From: Planoprotostelium fungivorum | Taxonomy: Eukaryota; Evosea; Variosea; Cavosteliida; Cavosteliaceae | DNA length: 64,000 nt | Reading direction: 5' to 3' | NCBI GenBank assembly: GCA_003024175.1 | Contig: MDYQ01000497.1 | Span: forward strand, 71,659-135,658 | Notes under the pieces: generated by a model | Database searches by the model: none | Seen by the model: the letters and a program-made list of their open reading frames with translations, nothing else | What the model was told of the DNA's origin: nothing | Position numbers and translations under genes: made by a program | Shown: positions 1 through 11,680 of the stretch, one piece after another | Numbering within the stretch: position 1 is the stretch's first letter | How the letters are laid out: every line of letters starts with the position of its first letter

Positions 1-685
1 GCTGCATGTGAGGTCATCTGATAATGTCACCTCTTGCATGTGAGTGATTCGATTGATGAGAAACAGTTCATCTCGACTGAAGTTTCCTTGTCCAGTCTCT
101 ATCACTTTACGTATGTCCGGTTCCATGGTACCTGCCCACACCTCTTTCCTGTGATAATCGTGTGAGATGTTGGACATGATCGATGTGAAACATACCAAAC
201 CTCGCTAATGGGCTGGCCCCAAGCGCTTGGATGCCTCTCAGGGAACATGTATGGAAATTTATCGTTATAGAAGAAGAGTAGATCCCTGCCCAGATAGAGG
301 AAGGTAGGGAACGGATTGGCGAACAAAAGTTCTAAGACTACCGGAATTGAGATTATCATATACATCAGAAAGGGTCACCTGTTCGAAACATGGGTGGCCA
401 CTTTTCAATGGGTCCAATGGACGTCTTAGACCAGTCTGTCTCTCGAAGTAATGTACCCATTGGTTCTGGTTGTCTCTGCCACCAGCTGCAGCCATCGGCG
501 TATTTCGCCGTATTCTCAATTTCGAAATGTCTCTTCCCCTCCTTCTGCATCCATCTGTCCTTCAATTGCTTCGCAGTTTCATTCGTATCTGCATCTTCGG
601 TCGAAACCCTTCTCCTCTTCATGGGTGATCCACCGTCCTCTATCTCTCTCACCAGATCAGGAGAGATGCTCTCTGGATGGTACAT
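1..685 (-). CDS. PAS-type hybrid sensor histidine kinase, N-terminal part (runs off the left edge)
   Basis: The start is the ATG at 685. Exon 1 encodes a basic leader followed by DWSKTSIGPIEKWP, the phrase that opens the first PAS sensor in many bacterial, fungal and amoebal hybrid histidine kinases. A 40-bp intron (about 347-386) joins it to FANPFPTFLYLGRDLLFFYN and then ERHPSAWGQPISEVW. A second intron (about 132-176) leads to a piece with FSRDELFLINR. Together these restore a continuous PAS-like domain. The histidine-kinase and receiver domains expected by family precedent would lie to the left of base 1 and are not visible, so the kinase assignment rests on the sensor domain alone. The protein would sense a small ligand or redox state and feed a phosphorelay. 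A stand-alone PAS protein is the main alternative. Confidence 0.7.
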
Positions 686-961
686 GAGATGCTGTCTATT
701 TCTCCGCGGCGTGAGGGAATTAAATCTACGGAATCTCAGATTGAGACTCCGGCCCTAGCACTTAGTGCCCCTATATTCTATTAACCTTCCCCCTACCGAA
801 TATGCCCATCACTTTTTACACTCTCAATTCTGCCCTGTGCCCACGGACACCAACACAGGCACACCTTGAGACATAAGAGTATCTCTATACACAAACACAG
901 GGCAATAAGAAGTCATCGAACGCAAGAGTTTATAGAAGATGAGCTCGTGGAGTGCGGCGTT

Positions 962-2627
962 CTAATTGTCCAGACCTTCCATTCGAATGGTCCACATGTG
1001 CTCCGACTTCAAATCTCCGGGGCGAATATTGGCGGGCAGCTTGATGACGAGCTGTCCCTCCTTCTGAACGTACTGAAGCTGTGCCTCTCCGTCTCTGAAG
1101 CCCAACAGGCTCACCGTTGTATCAGCAGAAGCTCTGGGGTGGCTTAAGCTGAGGAAATTGTCCTGAGGCCAAGGGGTGAACGATGCGTACACGATCGTGG
1201 TGTTCTTCAAGGTGTACCTGTACATCGGTCATCTACAACGAGACAAATAATCATACGTACCACACTTGGGTGGAACCCGTGTCGTTGGCGTACTTCCAAG
1301 GGCGTGATCCATAAATAGACTCGCCGTTGACATCCAGCCACTTTCCAAGCTGAGTCAGCCTCTCCTCGTAAATGGGAGCGATGACGCCGTCGGCCGTGGG
1401 GCCCACGTTGATCAGAACGTTTCCATTTTTAGCGACACCTGCCACACGTCAATCTGACGTTCCCACAGACGCTCCATACCTCCCACGACCAACGCCAGGA
1501 TCTCGTCCATGGAGAGGTAGTCTTTGAGGGTGGCGTCGCGGTTGAAACCCCAAGAACCTCTGTCCAAGGTGAAGCAGTTCTCCCACTTGTGCTGTTGAAT
1601 GCCGTTGGGGTTGTAACGGTCGCCGCCGGTCCAGAATCCACCGTGCGTGTTGCGATCACCGCTGCCCCATCGATCGTTGACGACAACCTCATCGCGGGAG
1701 GGAGAGGAGTTGTAGAGCCAGGCGAGGTAGTCCTTCGACTCTGATGATGATCAGAATGTGATGGAAGATGTGATGGAAGATGTGATGGAGGATGTGAAGT
1801 TGGCTCACTCCAGTAGCTGTCCTTGGCTTCCCAGTCACCGTCGGCCCAGATGACCGAAGGAGAGTAGTTGTTCGAGATGTACTTGAGCTGGGGCATGAGA
1901 ACTTCATCGACGTATCTCGAAGTGGCAAAGTTGTTGGCCTTGTCTTGGAGGTAGAGGGGGTGGAACCATTCGAAGAGACTGTGGTACAGACCCATCTTGA
2001 GGCCCTCGTTACGGACGGCATCGGCCAACATCTTGGTCAGATCTTTTCCTGGGCCGTTATCGACTGAGTTCCAGTTCCCTGAGTCATGTTAGAAGACATG
2101 TAGAGGTGGATGAGATGGAGAGAGGAGAAGATGGAGAGATCTCCTCACAGGCTTCAGCAGATGGAAAGTTGGTCCATCCTTCGTGATGTTTGGATGTGAG
2201 GACGACGTGCTTGGCACCGCTCTTCTTGAAGAGTTTGGCCCAGTAGACGGGATCGAAGAGCTCTGCCTTGAACATGGGGCCGAACTCAGCGTATTTGAAG
2301 TCAGCTCCGTATGTGTCATTGTGCCATTTAGCATTGCACCCGCTCAGGTCGTTCTTCCAGTTATACCAATACCATTCGGCAGCACCACTGTATCATATTA
2401 GAATCAGATGTTGTCGATGGATGGATGTTCACTGACTCGTTGCAAGAATGGGCTGGAACAGAGAAGACTCCCCAGTGAACGAAGATTCCAATCTTGACTT
2501 CGTCGTACCAAGATGGAATGGGCCTTGCGTCAAGACTGTCCCAGTCAGGAGTGTATTCTCCAAGAGTGAAGGGCAGTGCTAAGACGATGAGCGAAGATAG
2601 CGCTAAGAGGTGACGTAGTGTGGTCAT
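962..2627 (-). CDS. Alpha-L-fucosidase, GH29, secreted or lysosomal
   Basis: The enzyme removes terminal alpha-L-fucose from glycans, probably in lysosomes or outside the cell. The start at 2627 gives a clear signal peptide (a leucine-rich stretch after MTTLRH). The GH29 signature follows: [20 protein letters not shown], then [14 protein letters not shown]. The nucleophile region is VIWADGDWE, where the Asp in WADG matches the catalytic Asp of the family. Further on are [12 protein letters not shown] and a C-terminal beta-sandwich ending EGLDN just before the stop at 962. At least five short introns interrupt the gene. One, near 1738-1806, is built of degenerate copies of an ATGTGATGGA-type word. 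Another, at about 1218-1260, carries the ATCTACAACG word described elsewhere. No catalytic motif appears lost, so the enzyme is probably active. Confidence 0.9.
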
Positions 2628-2761
2628 CTGTGCGCTGCGTGTTGTCTTGTGTTGTTGGATGTAAAAAACTACGACTGTCATTACCGCGAGGCAAAATGGA
2701 ATCTGCGAATGCGATGTGCGATTGAGAAATATCACTGGACCGTCATCACGGACATCATGTT

Positions 2762-5700
2762 CTATATATTCATCTGTGCCGAACCCATGGCCTCGTCCGT
2801 ACAGACTTGTCGCCTCATGATCTCCCCTCGACTCTTCTTCCAGTACTCTTGCACTTGTTCATCTTCGTCTTCCTTCATCAGCTGCAGTATCTTATCCATA
2901 CACTCTTTGATATATACACTCTCTTCTTCAAACTGTCTTGACAATCTCAAGAGACTTCTCATAGAACTCTCCCCCGCCGAATTATTTTCCGACACTACAC
3001 CTGTGTAGATGGTCAATAGAATGATCGTTTTTTCGTGATGTCCATCACCTTCAGGTAAGGCGTTGTGAAGAGAGTGCATGACATAGTTCAGTGTAGAGTG
3101 ATCGGTCGTGCTGATGTTGCACTCTGCCTCCCTTCCGATCGTTCGCAGGATGACTCGCATGCCGGAATCCATTCCATCTCGACTCTCTAATTCGACCGTC
3201 TAAATGTTTGTCATCATCACCGACGCACGATCGACGCATCATGATCTCACCCCCTCCCTCGTGTGTGTCGTGTGCAGCTGCAGGGAGTTCTTCACGAAAA
3301 CTTCGGGGTGCATGGTCCAATTGTCACGAGTGAGGAAGAGAACGTCGGTAGATATGATGTCTGATGTCGTGAGTGGTGCGAAATGATTTTCGACTCACGG
3401 AGTGATTTCGAGTCACTACAACGAGCCAGACCGCAGAGCTCCTCGGGAGTACAGATGACACTACCCAGATACTGATGTGATTCCTATTGTGAAATTTCAA
3501 CGAAATTTCGATGAATATTGTCACCTTTTTCTCAGACACTGTACGATACTGTAACACGACACTGATGGCTACGGCACCACTGGGAGTAAAAGCCTCAGAC
3601 AGTACATCTACAACGGCCGATATTCTGAAGAACTTTTAGAGGACCAAATATATGTGACGCCAGACTCACTTGAAGGATTGACCGGGTGCCACTCTGTCTA
3701 CGTCACACCTAGACACACAGCGTGACGCTAACTGGGGGCAGAACGCCACCACCCTCAGATTCTCCATGGACTCTCTACGTAGACTTGAGGAATTTTCTCG
3801 GAGTTTTCTCACCCCTCGTCAAAGTGGATGTGGTAGGACAGCTGGCACTGACGACTTTTCACGGAATGGTGAGCGTTGTAGATGGTCACTTGCGGCTGCT
3901 TTTTCGATGTTTTCTCCTCTTGTGATTTCTTCCTTGATTTCTTTTGTACTAGGGGTTTCAAAGATTTGAAACCGAAAGGGTCGTCTTCCTTTCCTTCTAC
4001 TTTTCTCTGAATCTTCGACACGACGGTGGACAACAGTTCCTCCTTCTCTTTGATCTGTACAAGTGAGTCGGGTGGACCAAATATTCGTGCCCCCACCCTC
4101 TTCGTGATGGAAGAGATCTCTTGCACTGCCGCTAGCACCCTTGCTTCCATCGATTCTGCGATACTGTACATACTATTCATGTGTCGATTGTGTAGCTCCA
4201 CCGCCTCGACTGGAAGATTCTCAGAAATTCTCAAGAGATTTCCAGGAGATTTCACCTTCGTCTCTCCTCACGGATGAAGACAGGCTAGAAGTGGAACCAT
4301 CGTCCACAATCGACCTTTTCAATGATTGTGAAGGAGATTCTTCTTCACTGGGTATCAGCAACAATTGATCTTCTCCTATTTCGTGTCATCTTAAAACAAT
4401 AGAATGGTTTCGGACGATTTTATTCTCACCCCTCCTGAGAAAGTCTCCCACGATGACCATCTTTTCCCGCCATTCTGCTGGATGTCAGATGAAATTTCGA
4501 CGAGAAATCACTTTTGACCGCCTGCCACGAAGAATAATCCATCAGTGTGACCTCAGAGACACCATTGACAATGCTTCTCACTACGAGATGAAACGGAATA
4601 GAAAGGCTACTTTTCGATTACTTTTCGTTGAGTTTTCGATGAATTTTCCTCACATTTCGGCGGGAACCACGCCCATGGGTTTCGTTCTCATTTTCTGACC
4701 TGAAGAAAATTCCTGAATATTTCCATCGTTGGTGGCTACGATGACACATCTGCTCGTTCATTCAGTTCGAGTTCATTCTATATGATAAAGTGAAATCATT
4801 TCTTCACCGTTCAGTCCGTGTCAAATCCGTATTTGGCGAGTTATAGATCAACATCCTCTGCAGGTGACTCGAATGGATATCTGGCATCTCTCTCCACGTC
4901 TCGTGGTGCGCTGAGACAGTCAGAATGAAGAGTCACGTGATCACGATCACCCTTATCGTCTGATACGTTAAACCTCACGGTACTACCGGGTAGAACATCT
5001 CGATCGATCTTCCGGATTATCTTTCGCATTTTAACATGTAAAAGAAATGAAAGTGTAAGTGAGAGATAGAATGTCTCTTGTCACCTGCTGATGTGACAAC
5101 AATGGAGTCGATGTACACTTGAACTTTTTCACGTGAGCCACCTGTTCAATGGTTCATTTCAGCCAATTTCCATGTATGTATGTTTCTCACCCGATCTTGG
5201 TTCTTCACTTCTCTCTGCTGAACGACAGATAGCACTTGTAATCCATTCTTCTTCTTCATGTGAGTCGTGTACACATCTCTTTACATTTTACCTCGTTCAT
5301 CACTCCTATCATCTTCTGGTACCCCACAGGTAGTGGCAGGTTGTAGATGACCAGTAATTCTTCACAAGAGTGGACGTACTCTTCGTCCCAATCTCGATCG
5401 TAGATGGGTACGATCGTTCCACCGAGGTAAGAACACACGGTGATGATGCTCGCCTCATGATCACAGAAGAGGACATGGGGTCCATCGATCAGTTTGACCT
5501 CTTCATCGCTTCAGTTTCACATCACGATCGGACGACATGATCCGATATCGATGAGTAGATTTCACCTTTGTAGACTGTCATCACATCTTTCTTGAGTTGA
5601 AATGAGATGAGCTCATGGACGTGATGTCCTTGACCCTGCATCATGCCATCGATGTCGATGTAGGCTAGTGCATACTGGTACTCATCGTCTTCCACGATAT

Positions 5701-6256
5701 CTTCTTCCGGTCTGGCGTACAAAATGTACGGGACATCGCTTGAGAAGATTAAGAGAGATAAAGAGGGTGATGATGAAGAGATCAGGATACAGAGACACAG
5801 ATGAGTCATTGATGACAGCTGCGTTCAACAAACGATAATTAGATGTACCTACACGATGGATTTGAGTTCGAGAGCCGAATGAGACAACGTGGGATGATGA
5901 TTCACCGAAAGATGAAGAGCAGACAAGTGACCAGCCCTCATCTGATATCCAACGATGACTCTCTACCACCAAGTGATCTTGTGTCTTGTAGACACACAAT
6001 AGGATCTACCATTTACCTCAGATGATAGGATACGATCGTATGTGAAAAAATCACCCCATCAATGGAAAGCCAACATCGGTTGATTTCTAAATCATCTAGT
6101 TCTTCCGTCTCATCTCTACTCGTTGTTACATCCAATTCCACATCTGCAATCATTCACATCGAAGACATCACAATCTTCACCTTCGTCCATGAGTTGCGAT
6201 TCGTCTCTTCCTAACTCTTCATCTGAACTGACGATCCTCACATCATCATCTTCCAT
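2762..6256 (-). CDS. Unrecognised large acidic protein, multi-exon (gene model tentative)
   Basis: I do not recognise this gene. Minus-strand coding pieces follow each other from an acidic start at 6256 ([18 protein letters not shown]) to a stop at 2762. An intron at about 6179-6215 joins the start to another acidic stretch with [18 protein letters not shown]. Later pieces include [57 protein letters not shown] and a lysine-rich section near 3900-4000. The last piece is helical, with [20 protein letters not shown]. The strand-like [10 protein letters not shown] and [10 protein letters not shown] would suit a beta-propeller scaffold followed by a helical tail, but that is only an impression. 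It could be two genes, with a break near 3200-3500 where the reading is weakest. The 135-bp gap to the fucosidase start leaves little room for promoter sequence. Confidence 0.45.
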
Positions 6257-6477
6257 CTCAAAAACTGTGCCTCGCCCGCGAAAAGCGCTTTGTAGTCCGA
6301 ATCAAATTTTGAAAGTTGACACCCACGAAAAAGAATAAATACAGCTTGTTCACATTCAACTGAACGAGATGTGCAAATGTTCAACAGATGTCTTTAGAGT
6401 GTGCAGATCAGTGAAACCGATCGTCACGCTCATCCAAGATACTTTCTATGCGACAGATACTACAATCCATTCACATT

Positions 6478-8050
6478 TTATTTGTTCTTCTTTACAGAGC
6501 GAACGGCACACGACCTCATGACATAAATACCCCACACGAGAGACAGAATGATTCCGAACGTCTCCCCCACGAACGGTGAAGCCACCACGGCAGGGGTGAC
6601 GCTGAATATACTGAACTCAAAGACACCATCGAAAGTCAACGATGGCAGCTTGTGCATCTTCTTCAGAGCAACAGCACCCACCCAGCTGAGAATCTTCAGC
6701 ATCACAGTAGATGTTCTCTCGACTCACGTGACGACGATGAAGCAGGCGATGACCAGAGACCAACTCAGCATGGATGTGGCCCAGGTGGCTATGAATAAGC
6801 AAACTAGGGCGACTGGTATCTGTTGACATCAGGTGACGTCACGAAGTGAGTCCTTACTCTGGCTCGTGCTGCGATGATGAACAGAGTGGATTCTCTCATT
6901 GAGGTGGACCACTGACGAACAGCGTCGCGATCGATCGTCTGAGCGTCGAGATCGTGGAAGGGGAAGAACATGAGGGGCCCAACTTTGTCATGGACAGTGA
7001 TGCGCTGCTGGCTCTTCACAGTGAAGGTCTATGGAGGTGTTAGACCACAGATGACGAAGAGACGTGTCGCTCACGTCGTCGGCATGTGTTTTGTTCTCTG
7101 CGCTGAATAATGGAACTGGAATCTCTCTGCTCTCCACGTCCTATAAAACGCATGAGAGGTAGAGCATAACGAGGGATGTCACCTCCACGTTGACATCATC
7201 TTCAATGACCTCTTCTGTCTTGTCCTGCGGTGCGAGAGAAGAATCTCTGCTGTCGGGATTGATGACTTGAGGACAGAGGACGTAGCCGTATTCGATGACG
7301 ACCACGACCGAGTGATAGATGTAACAAAATTGAGAGAGTCCTTCGAATTCTGGGCCATCCGAGAAGACGCTGGGGTGGTCGTTGCTGATGTTTAGACTCT
7401 GAGTCAGCCCCACGGGCACCTGATGAGGTGATCAATTGACGCGGACGTGGATGATGCACACCCTCTCGAATGTGACGAGAGCGGGGAGCTCTTTGTCATC
7501 CCAAGAGGTAAATTCGGCGGGACGGAAGCCTGGGTATCGATTGCGAATGAACTCCTCGATGATGGGAGATGAGTAAGACATCTGCGAGATGAATCGTATG
7601 GCGTCGCGAGAATGGATGGAATAAGGTGGTTCTAGAAGATGTCAATTGACGTTGAGAATGACAGTATCCTCACCTTGATTGGTGGTGATGCGAGAGTAAG
7701 TCTGGCCTCCTTCTTCGTCAAGGGGTTTCTCACCTTCTATGGTGATGACGAGATCTTGTGGAAAAGTTTCTGTCGGCTAATCAGCATTGGCAAAGATGGA
7801 GGCACGTACCTTCTATCGAATCGACTGCGGATTCGAAGTCAACTGCCGACCAAGCCAGGGGATTTACACGGAAAGCGCCAACAGACATTTGCAGGAGAGC
7901 ACACACGGCAATGAGACCGGCGAGATAGAGGAGAAGGTGCATGCGGGGCGTCCTCTTCCTTTCCTTCTTCGATTTGGACTCCTTTACGAGGGAAGCGTAG
8001 AAGGAAGGAGATGAGCATGCTTGGGTCACTGTCTTTAAAAAGTCCCTCAT
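6478..8050 (-). CDS. Integral membrane protein, DUF1189-like layout
   Basis: The start at 8050 gives a basic N-terminus (TQACSSPSFYASLVKESKSK), then a hydrophobic segment (LLLYLAGLIAVCALLQMSVG). A lumenal or periplasm-like region follows, carrying FPQDLVITIEGEKPLDEEGG and EPPYSIHSRDAIRFISQM. The second half has three or four more membrane spans, including IPVALVCLFIATWATSMLSW and a C-terminal pair around FEFSIFSVTPAVVASPFV and GIILSLVWGIYVM. It ends in basic RSVKKNK. This order (short cytosolic start, one span, an exposed beta-rich region with the sense 'P-x-x-L-V-I-T-I-x-x-G', then a bundle of spans) is that of DUF1189 proteins, whose function is unknown. The match is by layout and short phrases only. 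About six short introns are needed. Confidence 0.55.
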
Positions 8051-8316
8051 GTTGTGTCGGTCTTCGGCAGGTGTGGAAATGAGAAGAGATTGTCTGTCGT
8101 TCTAGCTATCCAGTTGTTGGAGGAGTGAGCATCCGGCTTTTGGATGTCGGACTCCAACTGTAGCATGGAATCCAACTCCTGCGATATACGGGACTTCACT
8201 TGGATATACCGAAGAAGAGTGAGTTGAGACGCTTTGTCGGTTGTCTGGATGCTGATCTGTGTAACACATACTGAACTCAAGACGTCCAAATTCCAAAATA
8301 TCCCTTTTGCTAGCAC
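8047..8316 (-). CDS. Possible small coiled-coil protein or 5' leader of the downstream membrane-protein gene
   Basis: An open frame of about 89 codons fills the gap between the chorismate synthase stop (8323) and the next minus-strand gene. Its stop TGA overlaps that gene's ATG as ATGA. Residues such as LLRYIQVKSRISQELDSML and LQLESDIQKPDA look like amphipathic helix. No family is recognised. It could be a genuine short gene, an upstream ORF in the membrane-protein transcript, or chance. The exact ATGA overlap is more typical of an upstream ORF than of an independent eukaryotic gene. Confidence 0.25.
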   Translation of the reverse strand: MLAKGIFWNLDVLSSVCVTQISIQTTDKASQLTLLRYIQVKSRISQELDSMLQLESDIQKPDAHSSNNWIARTTDNLFSFPHLPKTDTT

Positions 8317-8322
8317 GTCTCT

Positions 8323-9910
8323 TTATTCCTTTTGCTGTAGGTACAACCCCGCCGTTTTTCTCGCCATCTGGATCAGGGCCGCATCGGCCAGGACCAGAGC
8401 GGCCATCGTCTCCACGATGGGAATGGCCCTCGGAGTCACGCAGGGATCATGTCTACCTTTCGCTGCGAGCGTCGCCGGTTTGCCGCTGAAGTCAACCGTC
8501 TCCTGATCTCGACCGATGGTGGCCGCCGGTTTAAAAGCGACACGGAAGAATATGTGCTCTCCATTACTGATGCCACCCTGGATACCTCCCGAGAAATTCG
8601 TGTGGGTGCCCAGCTTGCCGTCTGTCCTTCTAAAGAACATGTCGTTGTGAGCGGACCCCCTCATCTTTGCCCCTTCGAAGCCAGAGCCCACCTCGAAACC
8701 TGTCGCGCTGTAGATCGGCACAAAAATTCACGACGCGAACCTTTTGTGGCGGGAATTGACAGCATGGCGTGAGCGAGCTTGGCCTCTAATTTGTCGAAGC
8801 AGGGCTCACCCAGCCCAGTGGGGACGTTTCGGATGACACAAGTGATGACGCCACCGATGGAGTCTTCGTCTGCCTTTGCGCTCTCGATGACCTACGATGT
8901 ATGTCACGATCACCGGCATCATAAGACTATGGTGGATGTCTTTGATGATGAGATGATGGTGTCACCTTCTGCATTTCGACGACGGCTTCTTTATCGGGGC
9001 AGCGGACGAGAGACTTATCGACTTCATCTCGAGTGATCGTGTTGATGTCCACTCCTTTGGTTGATACCTTTGGTCGTGATGAACACGATGATAAAGAAGA
9101 GACGGTGACGAAAAATTCTCTTCTGTAGCGACAGATAGATTTCATTCTATCATCCCATTTGATTTTCATCTCACCTCTCCTATAGCGCTGACAAAAGCTA
9201 CGATCTCCGTATTATATTGTTCTTTCAACCACTTCTCAGCGATAGCACCTGCAGCAACACGTCCTGTTCACAGATGAGATGACGAGCCATTCTTCAGTCG
9301 TGAGGTATCGATAAGGGTATAGAATCATCATTGAAGATCGCACCGATGGTCTCTCTGGCAGATGCTCTACCTCCACCGCTTCTGGCCGCCACGAGATATT
9401 TCTCTTGGTACGTGTAATCTGCATGAGAAGGCCTGGGGACTGCATTCATCTCTTTATGATCATTGTCAGATACAGAGTGGCGATTGCGTCATAACGCCCA
9501 CCTTTGTAATCGCCCGGTCTCTGATCTTGATTCGGGACGAAACATGAGATGGGAGTTCCGAGGGTGACTCCATTTTCCGTTCCAGATTGAATGGTGACGC
9601 GATCGGCCTCGGATCTCTGTGAATTGTGAATTACTGTGGTGAGGTGGACAACGATACTCACTGCAGTCGTCAAGTGACTCTGTCCTGGTCTCCTGCGGTC
9701 GAGCTGGACCTGATCGATGTCACCGATTGCATCATACGTCATCATACAGCATCTCGATCAAAAGAGGTCAATGTTTGAAGTATGGCTCACCTGAATATCA
9801 GCCTCGCTCAGTTTCAAACAGGGAGGGCAGCCATCAACGATAACACCAACACCTTTTCCATGGGATTCACCAAATGTAGAGATGCGAAAGAGAGTGCCAA
9901 ATGAACTCAT
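8323..9910 (-). CDS. aroC: Chorismate synthase
   Basis: The enzyme makes chorismate from 5-enolpyruvylshikimate-3-phosphate, the last step of the shikimate route to aromatic amino acids, and needs reduced FMN. Start at 9910: [20 protein letters not shown] is the family's first signature, with the catalytic His in GESHG. The next exon has [14 protein letters not shown], then a stretch with [13 protein letters not shown] and RPGDYKGG. The 3' exon has [19 protein letters not shown], then [18 protein letters not shown] and a Gly/Ala-rich finish with the second catalytic region ([18 protein letters not shown]). All expected motifs are present across about six exons. In fungi and oomycetes this step is often next to or fused with other shikimate steps, but no other pathway gene lies nearby. 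A heterotrophic amoeba keeping the pathway implies it does not depend wholly on prey for aromatics. Confidence 0.93.
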
Positions 9911-10078
9911 GATCTCCTGACGTGTCTTAACGATCAATGTCCTGAATACTTTTCTGAGCAAGAAGCACACGCCTCGTTGTTTTTTGGTACATGTAGATAC
10001 ACGCGAGATCCCACATCCTTAAGTTGACAGTGGACCATCATCTATACCATCTCAAGTCACACGCAATACAGTAACAAC

Positions 10079-11281
10079 ATGTCAGCGATCAACTACACAG
10101 CATGGGACACCAACATACAGAACGCCATCGTGGCACTTCCAGAGCCAGGCGCCAACCAGAAGTTCACGAGAGCTCAAGCTTTCGTCAGAACTTTTCCTGA
10201 CTGTCTCACGCGCTTCAGAACGAAGATCGAGTCACCCGAATACGCATCACAGCTCGCCATACCTTTGGCCGATTGGCAGAGGCATCCGACTTATCTGTTG
10301 AGATTCCTTCTGGCTGAGTGGGCCGATGAAGCCACGGGAAAGGTGTGTCCATTGTCAGACACCGATTGGACGTCACCGCTTTCCATCGACGTCACTTACT
10401 GATGCTGACATCAGAACCGAACGGACATCGAGGCCATCATGAACGTATCGGCAGAGAGAGTGAAAGTCTCTCAAGAGTGGAGAAGCGGTAAGACCGGTGA
10501 CAACTGGACAGAATGGGGATACAAAGACATGGACACCTTCTACAGCCAATACAAGTACGATTTACCATCCACCATCATCTCATCATGATGGTGAAATCCT
10601 GATGTACGTATAGAACACCACCGGCCGAACGCGAGGCCGTCAACCGTTGGTTCTTTCAGAGATTCTACGGAACAGATAAGGTAGTCTTCCCGTCATGCTC
10701 TCTCTCACATAATTTAGTTGGGCCGCCCTGTTCATTTCGAGCTCCTCCCCAACACCTTCGATGAGAAACTCATGTTGCACGTCATCCAGAGGAGAATGAT
10801 TAACAACGAGCACACACTGCGAGTCAGGATGCCGAGTTTGAATCCGGCCGAAGGACCTTACCACGATCCCATCATGGGCGTCACATGGGTTTTAGATGCA
10901 AGGCAGCTGTCGATGTGGGCGTCGGCCAGTCTATACAAGACCATGAACGGAATGCTATCCTACACGAAGGTGAAATTCGCAGTTACGCCTCCGATCTGAA
11001 ATCTGCGACAGACTTACACGGCCGCACACTACCCGGAGCAGGGCTACAGAGCTCTCGTGGTCAACTTGGGAAGTCTCCTGATCACCTTGTACAATCTGGC
11101 GATGAAAGTTTTGCCCGCACAGACGCGCAACACTACGTCGTGCTACGGCGGTAACGAGATACTGGGCGAGGCCGTTGGTTGGGAGAATGTTCCGGGCATG
11201 TTCAAGACGGGAGCTACCGAGTTGGACATGACGCAGGAAGAGAAGGAGAGATCTGGTGCTTTGCCTTGGGAGAGAGAGTAG
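10079..11281 (+). CDS. Unrecognised conserved-looking protein, five exons
   Basis: I do not recognise the family. The start is MSAINYTAWDTNIQNAIVAL at 10079. Introns at about 10340-10412, 10559-10614, 10681-10718 and 10969-11011 join exons into one frame that ends SGALPWERE before a stop at 11279-11281. The central part is well ordered: FELLPNTFDEKLMLHVIQRR, then PAEGPYHDPIMGVTWVLDAR, then SMWASASLYKTMNGML. No signal peptide or long hydrophobic span is visible, so it is probably a soluble cytosolic protein of about 300 residues. The upstream neighbour (chorismate synthase) is divergent, with about 170 bp between starts. That gap may be a shared promoter. Base and intron style match the neighbours, so there is no sign of recent transfer. 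Confidence 0.65.
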
Positions 11282-11680
11282 AAGTAGGATTTGTCCACAT
11301 AAAGACGATTGAATTGGAAGGCACATACACGATCGCGGGATCAAGATCGATGATGAATCGTGAACGAAGTATTAAATATCGAATTGCATATGAACTCACG
11401 TCGTTTGAAATTCAATCGAGGGAGGTGAACGATGCGACCGAATGATGAACGGTGAAGGAGCGAAATCCGGAAATAGAGCAAGATTTCATTTCGACTGAGT
11501 GATAGGCACAGTCTCCTGACGAACCACTCAATAAAGATCACCGTGGGCCCTAACTCGAGCTGGGCTGCACAATCAGACAATCAGAGGCATTGAGAAACGG
11601 CCCTTGTGAGAAACTGCCGTTGTAAATTGTCAGACAGCGAGACATTTGGCACCTTATTTGAATATCTATTGATCATCGTG
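11282..11680. other. Intergenic, no gene supported
   Basis: This stretch is the 3' flank of the unrecognised gene and the 5' flank of the beta-helix receptor kinase. Short open frames occur on both strands, but none has a recognisable motif or a plausible splice partner. No repeat or RNA gene is seen. Confidence 0.5.

Noticed and set aside
8323-9910. Chorismate synthase as bacterial contamination
   Set aside because: Several short GT-AG introns of the same type as the neighbours interrupt it.
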